This document shows, in pieces, positions 45,816 through 54,240 of a DNA stretch of 64,000 bases. The translations under genes were made by a program, and so were the position numbers. The notes under the pieces were generated by a model that made no database searches, was not told the origin of the DNA, and saw only the letters and a program-made list of their open reading frames with translations. This DNA is from an uncultured Eggerthella sp. (GTDB lineage Bacteria; Actinomycetota; Coriobacteriia; Coriobacteriales; Eggerthellaceae), in NCBI GenBank assembly GCA_937998355.1, contig CALLDI010000010.1:1-64000 (forward strand), read 5' to 3'. Numbering within the stretch: position 1 is the first letter of the stretch; each line of letters starts with the position of its first letter.

Positions 45816-45949
45816 GATCTCCCCCTCTTCGCCCTGCTCCGACTCCACACTTCGTGCTGCCAGGATTTCGTCTCTTCACCACAGCGCACAGGCTGCGAAG
45901 CGTCGAGCCTGATCCTGGGCGAATTTCGGCGAGCTTTCTAGAACTATTC

Positions 45950-45965
45950 TATATCCATGGATATA
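45950..45965. promoter_or_regulatory. Perfect 16-base palindrome upstream of the lactonase-like gene
   Basis: TATATCCATGGATATA is an exact palindrome in an AT-rich island, about 135 bases upstream of the lactonase start codon. A minus-strand TATAGAAT overlaps it and may be the -10, so it could be an operator. Confidence 0.5.
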
Positions 45966-46082
45966 TTTTAACCATAATAGGAGGCGCACTCTCCTAGTCG
46001 TCCTACATGACGACCAACTGTAATCTTGCCTCAGTACCGCTTTGGATCGAATGAGAGAATCGCGCTGAGGATCTTGAGTGGA

Positions 46083-46451
46083 CTAGCGACGTTTGACACA
46101 AGCGCCCTGAGCACGCAGAGGGCAGGAGTGACAATCGTGGTCGCATTGGAAACTGGCCGATGGTTCGCGTGACATCGAAGGAGCAGCCATATTCGCTGGC
46201 TGATCTGCAAAGTTATAGTTACTGATCGTATGTGCATTCATGCGCGAATCGCCATGCTCGTGCCCATACTGATCGCGCGTGCGAACGCGCTGCCCGCGTG
46301 AATGCATCCGCGGGTAGTCGCGACGACCGCCGTGCGCATGCTCGTGCGCATGATCGTGATGATGTCCGTGCACGCGCTCGCGCCGCATGTGCTCGTGTCG
46401 ATGTTCGCGTACTCCCTCGCGCTGTGCGAGATCGTGATAGATCGCTTTCAT
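46083..46451 (-). CDS. His-rich protein with C-terminal Cys cluster
   Basis: The 122-residue protein has a His/Arg-rich middle (HGHHHDHAHEHAHGG, about 28-42) and a C-terminal CDHDCHSCPLRAQGAC with CX3CX2CX7C spacing. Both parts look metal-binding. GAAAGGAT precedes ATG 46451 at 9 bases; the open frame runs further upstream, but that part overlaps the divergent aminotransferase promoter. It may be a metal storage or delivery protein, for nickel, zinc or Fe-S; no family is recognised. It is a single gene. Confidence 0.65.
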   Translation of the reverse strand: MKAIYHDLAQREGVREHRHEHMRRERVHGHHHDHAHEHAHGGRRDYPRMHSRGQRVRTRDQYGHEHGDSRMNAHTISNYNFADQPANMAAPSMSREPSASFQCDHDCHSCPLRAQGACVKRR

Positions 46452-46760
46452 GATGAATATCCTTTCGAACCAACCACTCATGGCTGGCGTAAATTTCTCT
46501 CTCTGTTCCGTTCGAACAGGTATAGGCTCAACATACACAGGTACTTGTTCTTTTTCAAGCGCGCGAACAATTTCTGCACAACTGCCCCGCAGAGCACCAT
46601 CGGAGCACAGACCTACCCTTTTGGAACAAAGTTCTCCCCCTTTGAGGCCGATAACGTAGGTAAAACTTCGTTTTCGTGCTAAAAATCGGCGTTCCGTGAC
46701 AAAAACCCAATATTTCAATAGATAATGGAAGACAAAGAACGCAACGAGAAAGGGATGCAC
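46452..46760. other. Divergent spacer, His-rich gene / aminotransferase
   Basis: These 309 bases hold the promoters of two divergent genes. A plus-strand GTGACA (46696) and GATAAT (46721) lie 19 bases apart and may drive the aminotransferase gene. Nothing else is supported. Confidence 0.4.
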
Positions 46761-47984
46761 ATGCAAACCAACGCACGCACGAACGAACGGACCATGCACG
46801 AGGTCGACGAGTTGCTCTCCGACGGCATCAAGTCCACGCCACCCTCGTTCGTCCGCAGCATCCTGAAGGCCGCGTCAGACCCCGAGGTCACCTCGTTCGC
46901 TGGCGGCCTGCCCAACCCCATCTCGTTTCCCCAGGAAGAACTGCTGAAATCGATGCAACGCGTCGTGGCCGAGCAGGGCCCGAACGCCTTCCAATACTCC
47001 GCAACCGCCGGCATCGACGAGCTGCGCGAATGGGTCGCCAGCCGCTACAACAAGCGCTTCGGCACCGATTACACGGCCGACGACGTGCTCATCACCACTG
47101 GCTCGCAGCAGATCCTCGACCTGCTGGGCAAGGTGCTGCTGGACAAGGGCGACGGCGTCATCGTCGAGAACCCCACCTACCTGGCTGCCATCCAGGCGTT
47201 CGCGCTGCAACAACCCGTGTTCCGCGGCGTCGAACTCACGAGCGAAGGCTTGAACATCGACGAGCTGAACGCCGCGCTCGATGCGGGCGCGAAGATGATC
47301 TACCTCATCCCGAACTTCCAGAACCCGACGGGCCTCACCTACACCGCCGAAAACCGCGAGCAAGTACGCGCGGCGTTGGCCGACCGCAACATCGTCGTGG
47401 TGGAGGACGACCCGTACGGTGAACTGCGCTTCGAGGGCGAATCGCTACCCTACATCGGCGCGACCAACCACCCGCACGGCGTGGTGATGGGCTCGTTCTC
47501 GAAGACCGTCACGCCGGGCTTCCGCATGGGCTACCTGATCACGAAGGATCACGAGCTGCTGCGCAACATCTCGATCGCGAAAGAGGCCGCTGACCTGCAC
47601 ACCAACGTCTTCGGTCAGTACGTCATCCACGACTACCTCATGCACAACGAGCTGGACGATCACCTCGACAAGATCCGCGAGCTCTACCGTTCGCAGGCGA
47701 GCGCGATGGTCGAGGCGATGAAGGAATTCTTCCCCGCCGAGGTCGAGTTCACCATCCCCGAAGGCGGCATGTTCCTCTGGGTCACGCTGCCCGAAGGCAT
47801 CGACAGCATGAAGATGTTCGACGCCGCGCTCGAGCGCAACGTCGCGTTCGTACCGGGCGCGCCGTTCTACGCTGAGCCCGGCACGCGCTCGACCCTGCGC
47901 CTGAACTTCACGAACGCCGACGAAGAGACCATCCGCGACGGCATCAAGCGCCTGGCGGAGACGATCGAGGAGCAGCTCGCGTAG
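46761..47984 (+). CDS. PLP-dependent aminotransferase (ARO8/2-aminoadipate type)
   Basis: The 407-residue class I/II aminotransferase has PLP-site blocks: SFAGGLPNPISFP (start), TTGSQQILDLLGKVL, YLIPNFQNPTGLTY and the Schiff-base lysine in GSFSKTVTPGFRMGY. It resembles the MocR-related aminotransferases without a DNA-binding domain, which act on 2-aminoadipate, aromatic or branched-chain amino acids. The start at ATG 46761 follows AAAGGG at 6 bases. It is a single gene. Confidence 0.9.
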   Translation: MQTNARTNERTMHEVDELLSDGIKSTPPSFVRSILKAASDPEVTSFAGGLPNPISFPQEELLKSMQRVVAEQGPNAFQYSATAGIDELREWVASRYNKRFGTDYTADDVLITTGSQQILDLLGKVLLDKGDGVIVENPTYLAAIQAFALQQPVFRGVELTSEGLNIDELNAALDAGAKMIYLIPNFQNPTGLTYTAENREQVRAALADRNIVVVEDDPYGELRFEGESLPYIGATNHPHGVVMGSFSKTVTPGFRMGYLITKDHELLRNISIAKEAADLHTNVFGQYVIHDYLMHNELDDHLDKIRELYRSQASAMVEAMKEFFPAEVEFTIPEGGMFLWVTLPEGIDSMKMFDAALERNVAFVPGAPFYAEPGTRSTLRLNFTNADEETIRDGIKRLAETIEEQLA

Positions 47985-48098
47985 CGATCAGCGGCGCGCG
48001 CCTGCTATAATGCTCACAACGAACAAAGCGCATCCCACTTCCAACTGAGCATGTTTTTCGAAGTCGAAGGGTCGCACCCGCACGAAGGAGGTCCCTTC

Positions 48099-49748
48099 AT
48101 GGAGGAACACAAGACAGAGCTCGCCTCGCTCGATGTCTACCTGGTGCAACAGATGGACTTCAAGCTGCCGACGGGCACGCGCTCGCGCAAACCGTCCTGG
48201 AAGACCAACCCCTTCAACATGAGCTTCACCTCGAGCCTTTCGGGCGCGCCGCTCGCTACCCGCTACAAGGACTATCCTGAATGGCTCGCGTATTTCATGC
48301 GCATGGAATGCATCTACCACAATTCTGCATGCATACGTCTGACCAGCAGCGATGGAGATCCTTCCTTCGCCACCGAATTCGCAGCAGCCATCGGACCGCT
48401 CGAGCAAGCCGCGGGCAGACGTGCTTCAGGAAGAGACGCCGTCGACCCAGCGCCGACCATCGCACAGATGAGAAAAGGTGTGGGCACGGCGAAGGCCTCG
48501 GTCGATCGAACGAACGAAGCTGATGCAGAAACGAACGATCAGGATTCCGATCGAGCAGAAGACGGGCTCGAGACCAGCACCGACCTGGACATCTCGAATC
48601 TGGAGGCATGGCTGTTCTACGAGATCAGCCTGCGCCAATGGCAGGTCATCTACAAGTTCACCATCACCACCACCAGCGCGCACCTCAACGACATGGTCAT
48701 CTCGTCACCGGGGCTGCGCAGCCACCGCAACGACCTCTACAACATCATCCGCGACATGTTCGCCATCTCGGACGACACCGATCGCGTCATCCCGTCGGTG
48801 CAGAAGATCCAGCGGGCTGCGATGGCACGCGGGCTCGAACTGTGCCGTACGCTCTACGGTGTCAAGAAGAAGTTCAAGGCCAGCGACCTGCTCACCTTCC
48901 CCGAAAGCTGCACCAACGTGTCGTTCTTCATCAGCACGTCGGATGCGAAACAGCTGAAGAATAACCTCGTGCGCGAGACCAGTCGCGCTGAGCGCAAGCG
49001 CGATAACGTGCTCGATTTCTTCGGCAAGAAGCGGCGCGAGAATGGCGTATATCGTGATATCGAGCTGTTCCAATTCGGCGGTAGATTCAACACGATCCTG
49101 GTCGATTGCGAGCCGATCGGGGTGCTGGGTGGACCGAGCGATATCGCGCATGGCTATCAGATGCAGCTCATGCCCACGCTCTTTCACAGCATGCTGATGT
49201 GGGGCTATCTGGGACACATGACCGAAGCGATGCAGCTGATCGAGCGCGGCATCCTGGCCGATAGCAGCGCGAAGACCAACTCGCGCATCCGGTATTTCAA
49301 CTCGCTCATCAACAGCATCGAATATGCCAGCTTCGAGAACGAGACGTTCAAGCGCGGCATCGAGCAGGACAACGAGATCGTCTATTCCAAGATCGAGGAG
49401 AAATGGAACATCCAGCGCTCGCTGGTGCAGATGAAGGATTTCGCGTCGTATCTATCGCACTACCTCGACCGCGACTATCAGGACCACGTGCTGAAGGCCG
49501 ACCGCAAGCAGAACGTGGTGCTGTTCCTGATCGCGCTGTTGGGGCTGTTCGGGCTGATCAGCGTGTGGGACGACTATCTCGACCTCGTGACCAGCCAATA
49601 CTTCCACGATGCGCTGAACAGCCAGTTCATCGATACGGTGTTCCCGAACATCGAGGCATTGACCATGTTCAGCGTGTGGATGCCTGTCATCGCGCTGATC
49701 ATCTGCGTCATCGCCATCATCTGCCTGATCCGTTGGCGCCCGAAGTAG
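48099..49748 (+). CDS. CorA-like membrane protein of unknown function
   Basis: The 549-residue protein has a long cytoplasmic region with a helical stalk and two hydrophobic segments at the C-terminus (about 475-495 and 520-543), followed by IRWRPK. This layout resembles CorA-type or RMD1-like proteins, but the Gly-Met-Asn motif of CorA magnesium channels is absent. A low-complexity insert (about 95-160) lies near the N-terminus. AGGAGG before ATG 48099 gives a firm start. It does not belong to a visible operon. Ion transport is a weak inference from the fold only. Confidence 0.7.
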   Translation: MEEHKTELASLDVYLVQQMDFKLPTGTRSRKPSWKTNPFNMSFTSSLSGAPLATRYKDYPEWLAYFMRMECIYHNSACIRLTSSDGDPSFATEFAAAIGPLEQAAGRRASGRDAVDPAPTIAQMRKGVGTAKASVDRTNEADAETNDQDSDRAEDGLETSTDLDISNLEAWLFYEISLRQWQVIYKFTITTTSAHLNDMVISSPGLRSHRNDLYNIIRDMFAISDDTDRVIPSVQKIQRAAMARGLELCRTLYGVKKKFKASDLLTFPESCTNVSFFISTSDAKQLKNNLVRETSRAERKRDNVLDFFGKKRRENGVYRDIELFQFGGRFNTILVDCEPIGVLGGPSDIAHGYQMQLMPTLFHSMLMWGYLGHMTEAMQLIERGILADSSAKTNSRIRYFNSLINSIEYASFENETFKRGIEQDNEIVYSKIEEKWNIQRSLVQMKDFASYLSHYLDRDYQDHVLKADRKQNVVLFLIALLGLFGLISVWDDYLDLVTSQYFHDALNSQFIDTVFPNIEALTMFSVWMPVIALIICVIAIICLIRWRPK

Positions 49749-49865
49749 GGCGCGGGGCGCAAAGTTACCATTCGAAAAAACATCGCACTTTAGTGTTGTA
49801 AAGCGCGCGCAGCTGTGCCATAATCCCTTTCATCGTCATTCATTCAGACGATCAAACCGTTGAAG

Positions 49866-50178
49866 CGGAAGTCAAAGCGAATGAGCGCGCACAGAGAGTT
49901 CGGGGCGCTGGGATCCGAATCGTAAGCAGTTCGCCAAATGGGCCGCGGAGGGCGTACCGAACGGATCGGTCGGCGCAGCGAAGAGAAGCGCGAAGGCCGC
50001 TTCGACGCGCGATACGATCGCGTGCGAACCAAGTAGGATACGACGTGCAGGGCATACGTCAGTTGCCGGAGATGTGATAGCATCTCGCGAAGTGCGCAGA
50101 CTCGTCTGCGAATCAAGGTGGCACCGCGAGCTTTCGAGCCCGTCCTTGACAGGAAACTGTTGGGGACGGGCTTTTTTC
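49866..50178 (+). ncRNA. T-box leader (tryptophan operon)
   Basis: The T-box core AAGGTGGCACCGCGA (50115-50129) is followed by a terminator (50137-50177). The antiterminator bulge reads UGGC, which pairs with GCCA, the end of a tRNA with discriminator G, as in tRNA-Trp. Upstream hairpins GAGATG/CATCTC (about 50069) and CGCAGA/TCTGCG (50094) fit the stems before the antiterminator. TGG triplets at about 49910 and 49939 are specifier candidates; I cannot choose between them. Uncharged tRNA would favour antitermination and expression of trpE onward. Confidence 0.9.
50137..50177 (+). terminator. T-box intrinsic terminator
   Basis: AGCCCGTCC pairs with GGACGGGCT around an 18-base loop, followed by TTTTTT. 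It competes with the antiterminator formed by the T-box. Confidence 0.93.
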
Positions 50179-50291
50179 GTTCCCACCGCCCGAGGCGCGC
50201 ATGCGCCGGGCGCTGCGACCGCCTGGCACGCACGAGCGAACCGGGCGAAACGACGGGAGCGACCACCCGCGCCCGGGAAAGGAGCAAGCAC

Positions 50292-51776
50292 ATGGTGCCG
50301 AGTCTTGAAGAAGTTCAGGCCATCGCGAACGCGGGCGACTACCGTCGCATCCCCGTGCGCCGCGAGATCATGGCCGACTCGCTCACCCCTATCCAAGCCA
50401 TCGCGAAGCTGCGCGCGGCCTCGCATCACTGCTTTCTGCTAGAAAGCGCCGAACCCGACGAACGCTGGGGGCGCTACACGTTTCTCGGCTTCAAGCCATC
50501 GCTCGAGGTGACCTGCACGAACGGCGCGATGCGCATCCGCGAGCACGTCGAGACCGGCCACCAAGAGACCACCGAGCGCCAGGTCGATCACCCCGCCGAC
50601 ACGCTGCGCCAGATACTGGCCGCGCACAAGTCGGCCGTGGTGGAGGGCATGCCGCCGTTCACGGGCGGGCTGGTGGGCTACTTCGCCTACGACTACCTGA
50701 AATACGCCGAACCCACGCTGCGCACCAGCAACGAACCGGGAGATTTCCTCGACGTTGACCTGATGCTGTTCGAGAACGTGATCGCGTTCGATTCCTACCG
50801 CCAGAAGATCTGCATCATCGGTGGCGTGGACACGAGCGACATCGCAGCTTCGTACGCGGCGGCGGACGAAGAGCTGGCCGCCATCGAAGCGCTGCTGCTG
50901 GACGGCCCGCACGCGACCTTCGAGCCGCTGCAGCTGCTCGAACCGCTCGAGGCGGCGGCGTCGCGCGAGGAATACGCCGCGATGGTCGAGACCGCGAAAG
51001 ACCACATCCGCGAGGGCGACATCTTCCAGGTGGTGCTCTCGAACCCGCGACGCGCGCACGTGAGCGGAAGCCTCTTCGACGCCTACCGCATCCTGCGCTG
51101 CGAGAACCCCTCCCCTTACATGTTCTACTTCACCAGCGACGACGTGGAGATCGTCGGCTCGAGCCCCGAGACGCTCGTGCGCCTGGAGCGCGGCGAGCTG
51201 TTCACCTACCCGCTGGCCGGAACGCGCCCGCGTGGCGCGACGCCCGAAGAGGACGCCGCCAACGAAGCGGAGCTGCGCGCCAACGAAAAGGAGCTCGCCG
51301 AGCACAACATGCTGGTCGACCTGGGGCGCAACGATCTGGGGCGCATCAGCGAGCTGGGCAGCGTGAAGGTCGAGAAGTACCAGGAGATCCTGCGCTTTTC
51401 CAAGGTGATGCACATCGGCTCGACCGTGCAGAGCACCATCGCTGCCGACAAGGACGCCCTCGACGCGGTCGACTCGATCCTGCCCGCGGGCACGCTCTCA
51501 GGCGCGCCGAAGCTGCGCGCATGCGAGATCATTCGCGAGCTTGAGGGTGGCGATCGCGGCATCTACGGCGGCGCGATCGGATATCTCGATTTCACAGGTG
51601 GCCTGGACCTTTGCATCGCCATCCGCCTGGCCTACAAGAAGAACGGCGTCGTGTGCGTGCAGTCGGGCGCAGGGATCGTGGCCGATTCCGACCCCGACGC
51701 CGAATTCGACGAATGCTACAACAAGGCGCGCGCGGTGACGCAGGCCATCGAAGAGGCGCAAGGAGGCATCGCATGA
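50292..51776 (+). CDS. trpE: Anthranilate synthase component I
   Basis: The 494-residue enzyme makes anthranilate from chorismate and ammonia. The feedback-site element LLESAE is at about residue 49, and the chorismate-binding phrases SSPETLVRLE, PLAGTRPRG and LSGAPKLRACEII are all present. AAAGGAGC before ATG 50292 sets the start. It is the first gene of the trp operon, downstream of the T-box. Its stop overlaps trpG by 4 bases. Confidence 0.98.
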   Translation: MVPSLEEVQAIANAGDYRRIPVRREIMADSLTPIQAIAKLRAASHHCFLLESAEPDERWGRYTFLGFKPSLEVTCTNGAMRIREHVETGHQETTERQVDHPADTLRQILAAHKSAVVEGMPPFTGGLVGYFAYDYLKYAEPTLRTSNEPGDFLDVDLMLFENVIAFDSYRQKICIIGGVDTSDIAASYAAADEELAAIEALLLDGPHATFEPLQLLEPLEAAASREEYAAMVETAKDHIREGDIFQVVLSNPRRAHVSGSLFDAYRILRCENPSPYMFYFTSDDVEIVGSSPETLVRLERGELFTYPLAGTRPRGATPEEDAANEAELRANEKELAEHNMLVDLGRNDLGRISELGSVKVEKYQEILRFSKVMHIGSTVQSTIAADKDALDAVDSILPAGTLSGAPKLRACEIIRELEGGDRGIYGGAIGYLDFTGGLDLCIAIRLAYKKNGVVCVQSGAGIVADSDPDAEFDECYNKARAVTQAIEEAQGGIA

Positions 51777-52369
51777 TCTACCTCGTGGACAATTACGACA
51801 GCTTTTCGTACAACCTCTACCAGCTGGTCGGCGCGGCGCGGCCCGATGTGCGCGTGATCCGCAACGACGCGATGAGCGTGGCCGAACTGGCCGCAGCGAA
51901 GCCTGAGGCCATCATCCTCTCGCCTGGGCCGGGGCGCCCAGGCGATGCGGGCATCTGCGAAGAAGTGGTGCGCGAGCAGGGCGGACAGGTGCCGATATTG
52001 GGCGTGTGCCTGGGGCATCAGGCGATCGTGGAGGCGCTGGGCGGCACGGTCGGATACGCGAAGGAGCTGATGCACGGCAAGTCGAGCCGAATCGAGATCG
52101 CGCCCGCATCGCGGTTGCTTGCGAACTTGGGCGATGACGTGCGCGTGGCACGCTACCATTCGCTGGCTGCCGATGCGGACAGCTTACCGGCTTGCCTGGT
52201 AGTGACCGCGCGCGATACGGATGGCGAAGTGATGGCCGTCGAGCACGCCACGCAGCCCACCTTCGGCGTGCAGTTCCACCCCGAGTCGATCATGACGCCC
52301 ACCGGCGCGCAGATGATCGCGAACTTCCTCGTCCTGGCCGACGAGTTCAATGACCGAAAGGATGCATGA
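51773..52369 (+). CDS. trpG: Anthranilate synthase component II (glutaminase)
   Basis: The 198-residue class I amidotransferase starts YLVDNYDSFSYNL and has the catalytic Cys in GVCLGHQAIVEALGG and the His-Glu pair in QFHPESIMT. It supplies ammonia to TrpE. It overlaps trpE and trpD by 4 bases on each side, so translation is coupled. It is a separate gene here and is not fused to trpD or trpE. Confidence 0.98.
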   Translation: MIYLVDNYDSFSYNLYQLVGAARPDVRVIRNDAMSVAELAAAKPEAIILSPGPGRPGDAGICEEVVREQGGQVPILGVCLGHQAIVEALGGTVGYAKELMHGKSSRIEIAPASRLLANLGDDVRVARYHSLAADADSLPACLVVTARDTDGEVMAVEHATQPTFGVQFHPESIMTPTGAQMIANFLVLADEFNDRKDA

Positions 52370-53406
52370 TGATAAAGGAAGCGATATTCAAGCTGGTCGA
52401 CAAGCAAGACCTGACCTACGACGAAGCGCACGAGGTCATCACCGAAGTGATGAGCGGCAAGACCACGCCCACGCAGACCGCGGCGTTCCTCGCGGCGCTC
52501 TCGACGAAATCGACGCGCGCCGAGACCATCGAGGAGATCGCCGGGTGCGCGAGCGCGATGCGCGAGCTGGCCACCACGGTCGACTACGGCGCGCCCGTCA
52601 CCGAGATCGTGGGCACCGGCGGCGACAAGGCTGGCACGTTCAACATCTCTACCACCGCGGCGTTCATCGCAGCGGCGGGCGGTGTGAAGGTGGCTAAGCA
52701 CGGCAATCGCGCTGCGTCGTCGAAATCGGGCACGGCCGACGTGCAGGAAGCGCTGGGCGTGAACATCTCGCAGCCGCCTGAGCTGGCCGTACGGATGCTC
52801 GACGAGGTGGGCATGTGCTTCTTCTTCGCGCAGGATTACCACAGCGCCATGAAGTACGTTGGCCCGATCCGCAAGGAGCTGGGCATTCGCACCGTGTTCA
52901 ACATCCTCGGGCCGCTCACGAATCCGGCCAGCCCCACCTACATGTTGCTGGGCGTGTACGACGGATCGCTGGTCGAGCCGCTCGCGCGCGTGCTGGTGAG
53001 CCTGGGCGTGAAGCGTGGCATGGTGGTGTTCGGTGAGGAGACGCTGGACGAGCTGTCGACCTGCTGCGATACGTTCGTGTGCGAATTCGACGCCGACAAG
53101 GGCGCCGATGCGTACGCGACCTACACGGTCACGCCCGAGCAGTTTGGGTTCTCGCGCTGCGCGAAGGCCGACCTGGCAGGCGGCACCGCCGAAGAGAACG
53201 CGCTGATCACGCGCGGGGTCTTGGACGGCACGCTCGTGGGGCCGAAGCGCGATACGGTGCTGATGAATGCGGGCGCGGTGCTCTACCTGAACGGGCTCGC
53301 GGAGAGCCTGGAAGCGGGCGTTGCGCGCGCGGCCGAGCTGGTGGAGAGCGGCGCGGCGCTGGCGACCATGGAAGCCTACATCGCAGCCAGCAACGCGGAA
53401 GCCTAG
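52366..53406 (+). CDS. trpD: Anthranilate phosphoribosyltransferase
   Basis: The 346-residue enzyme joins anthranilate to PRPP. VGTGGDKAGTFNISTTAAF is the PRPP-binding loop and KHGNRAASSKSGTADVQEALG the anthranilate-site block; FNILGPLTNPASP is also conserved. The length is typical. It overlaps trpG by 4 bases; trpC follows after 9 bases. Confidence 0.98.
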   Translation: MMIKEAIFKLVDKQDLTYDEAHEVITEVMSGKTTPTQTAAFLAALSTKSTRAETIEEIAGCASAMRELATTVDYGAPVTEIVGTGGDKAGTFNISTTAAFIAAAGGVKVAKHGNRAASSKSGTADVQEALGVNISQPPELAVRMLDEVGMCFFFAQDYHSAMKYVGPIRKELGIRTVFNILGPLTNPASPTYMLLGVYDGSLVEPLARVLVSLGVKRGMVVFGEETLDELSTCCDTFVCEFDADKGADAYATYTVTPEQFGFSRCAKADLAGGTAEENALITRGVLDGTLVGPKRDTVLMNAGAVLYLNGLAESLEAGVARAAELVESGAALATMEAYIAASNAEA

Positions 53407-53415
53407 GAGAGACGC

Positions 53416-54240
53416 ATGACCATTCTTGATGAAATAGCGCAGCGAACGCGGGAGCGCATCGCGGCCGAACAGGCGCGCACGCCGCTGGCTGACGTGCGCA
53501 CAGCCGCCGAAGCACGCGTGGCCGCCGAGCGGGCCGCGGGCACGTTCGGGGCGTTTCCCTTCGAAGCTGCCCTGCGCACGGCGGATTTCGGACTCATCTG
53601 CGAGGTGAAGAGGGCCTCGCCTTCCAAAGGCGTGATCGCGGAGGATTTCCACCCACTCGCCATCGCGCGCGACTACGAGACCGCGGGCGCGGACGCCATC
53701 TCGTGCTTGACCGAGCCACATTGGTTCCTGGGCTCCGATGAATATCTGGAAGCGATCGCGCACGAGATCGCCACGCCGGTGCTGCGCAAGGATTTCACGA
53801 TCGACGAATACATGATCTACCAGGCGAAAGCGCTGGGCGCGACAGCCGTGCTGCTGATCTGCGCGATCCTGGACGACGCGCAGTTGGCTGCATACGGCGC
53901 GCTCGCTGAAGAGCTGGGGCTCTCGGCCCTGGTCGAGGCGCACGACGCGCGCGAGGTCGAACGAGCGCTGGGCGCGGGCGCACGCATCTTGGGCGTGAAC
54001 AACCGCAACCTGAAGGATTTCTCGGTCGACCTGGCGAACGCGAACGACCTGCGAGCGAACGTGCCTGATGAGGTGCTGTTCGTGGCAGAGTCGGGCGTGA
54101 CCTGCCCGGCCGATATCGCCACCATGGCGGCGGCGGGCGCGGATGCGGCGCTGGTGGGCGAAGCGCTGATGCGCAGCGACGCGAAGGCGGACCTCGTCGC
54201 CGCGATGCGCGCTGCTGCCAAGGAAGGCAGGCCGGCATGA
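53416..54240 (+). CDS. trpC: Indole-3-glycerol phosphate synthase
   Basis: The 274-residue TIM-barrel enzyme makes indole-3-glycerol phosphate. CEVKRASPSKGVI (catalytic Glu and Lys), VLRKDFTIDEYMIYQA, GVNNRNLKDF and AESGV are all conserved. It is slightly longer than usual at the N-terminus. It overlaps the next gene by 4 bases (ATGA). Confidence 0.98.
   Translation: MTILDEIAQRTRERIAAEQARTPLADVRTAAEARVAAERAAGTFGAFPFEAALRTADFGLICEVKRASPSKGVIAEDFHPLAIARDYETAGADAISCLTEPHWFLGSDEYLEAIAHEIATPVLRKDFTIDEYMIYQAKALGATAVLLICAILDDAQLAAYGALAEELGLSALVEAHDAREVERALGAGARILGVNNRNLKDFSVDLANANDLRANVPDEVLFVAESGVTCPADIATMAAAGADAALVGEALMRSDAKADLVAAMRAAAKEGRPA

Noticed and set aside
46452..46799. N-terminal extension of the His-rich protein (about 116 residues)
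   Set aside because: Overlaps the divergent promoter region; a proper ribosome binding site occurs only before 46451.
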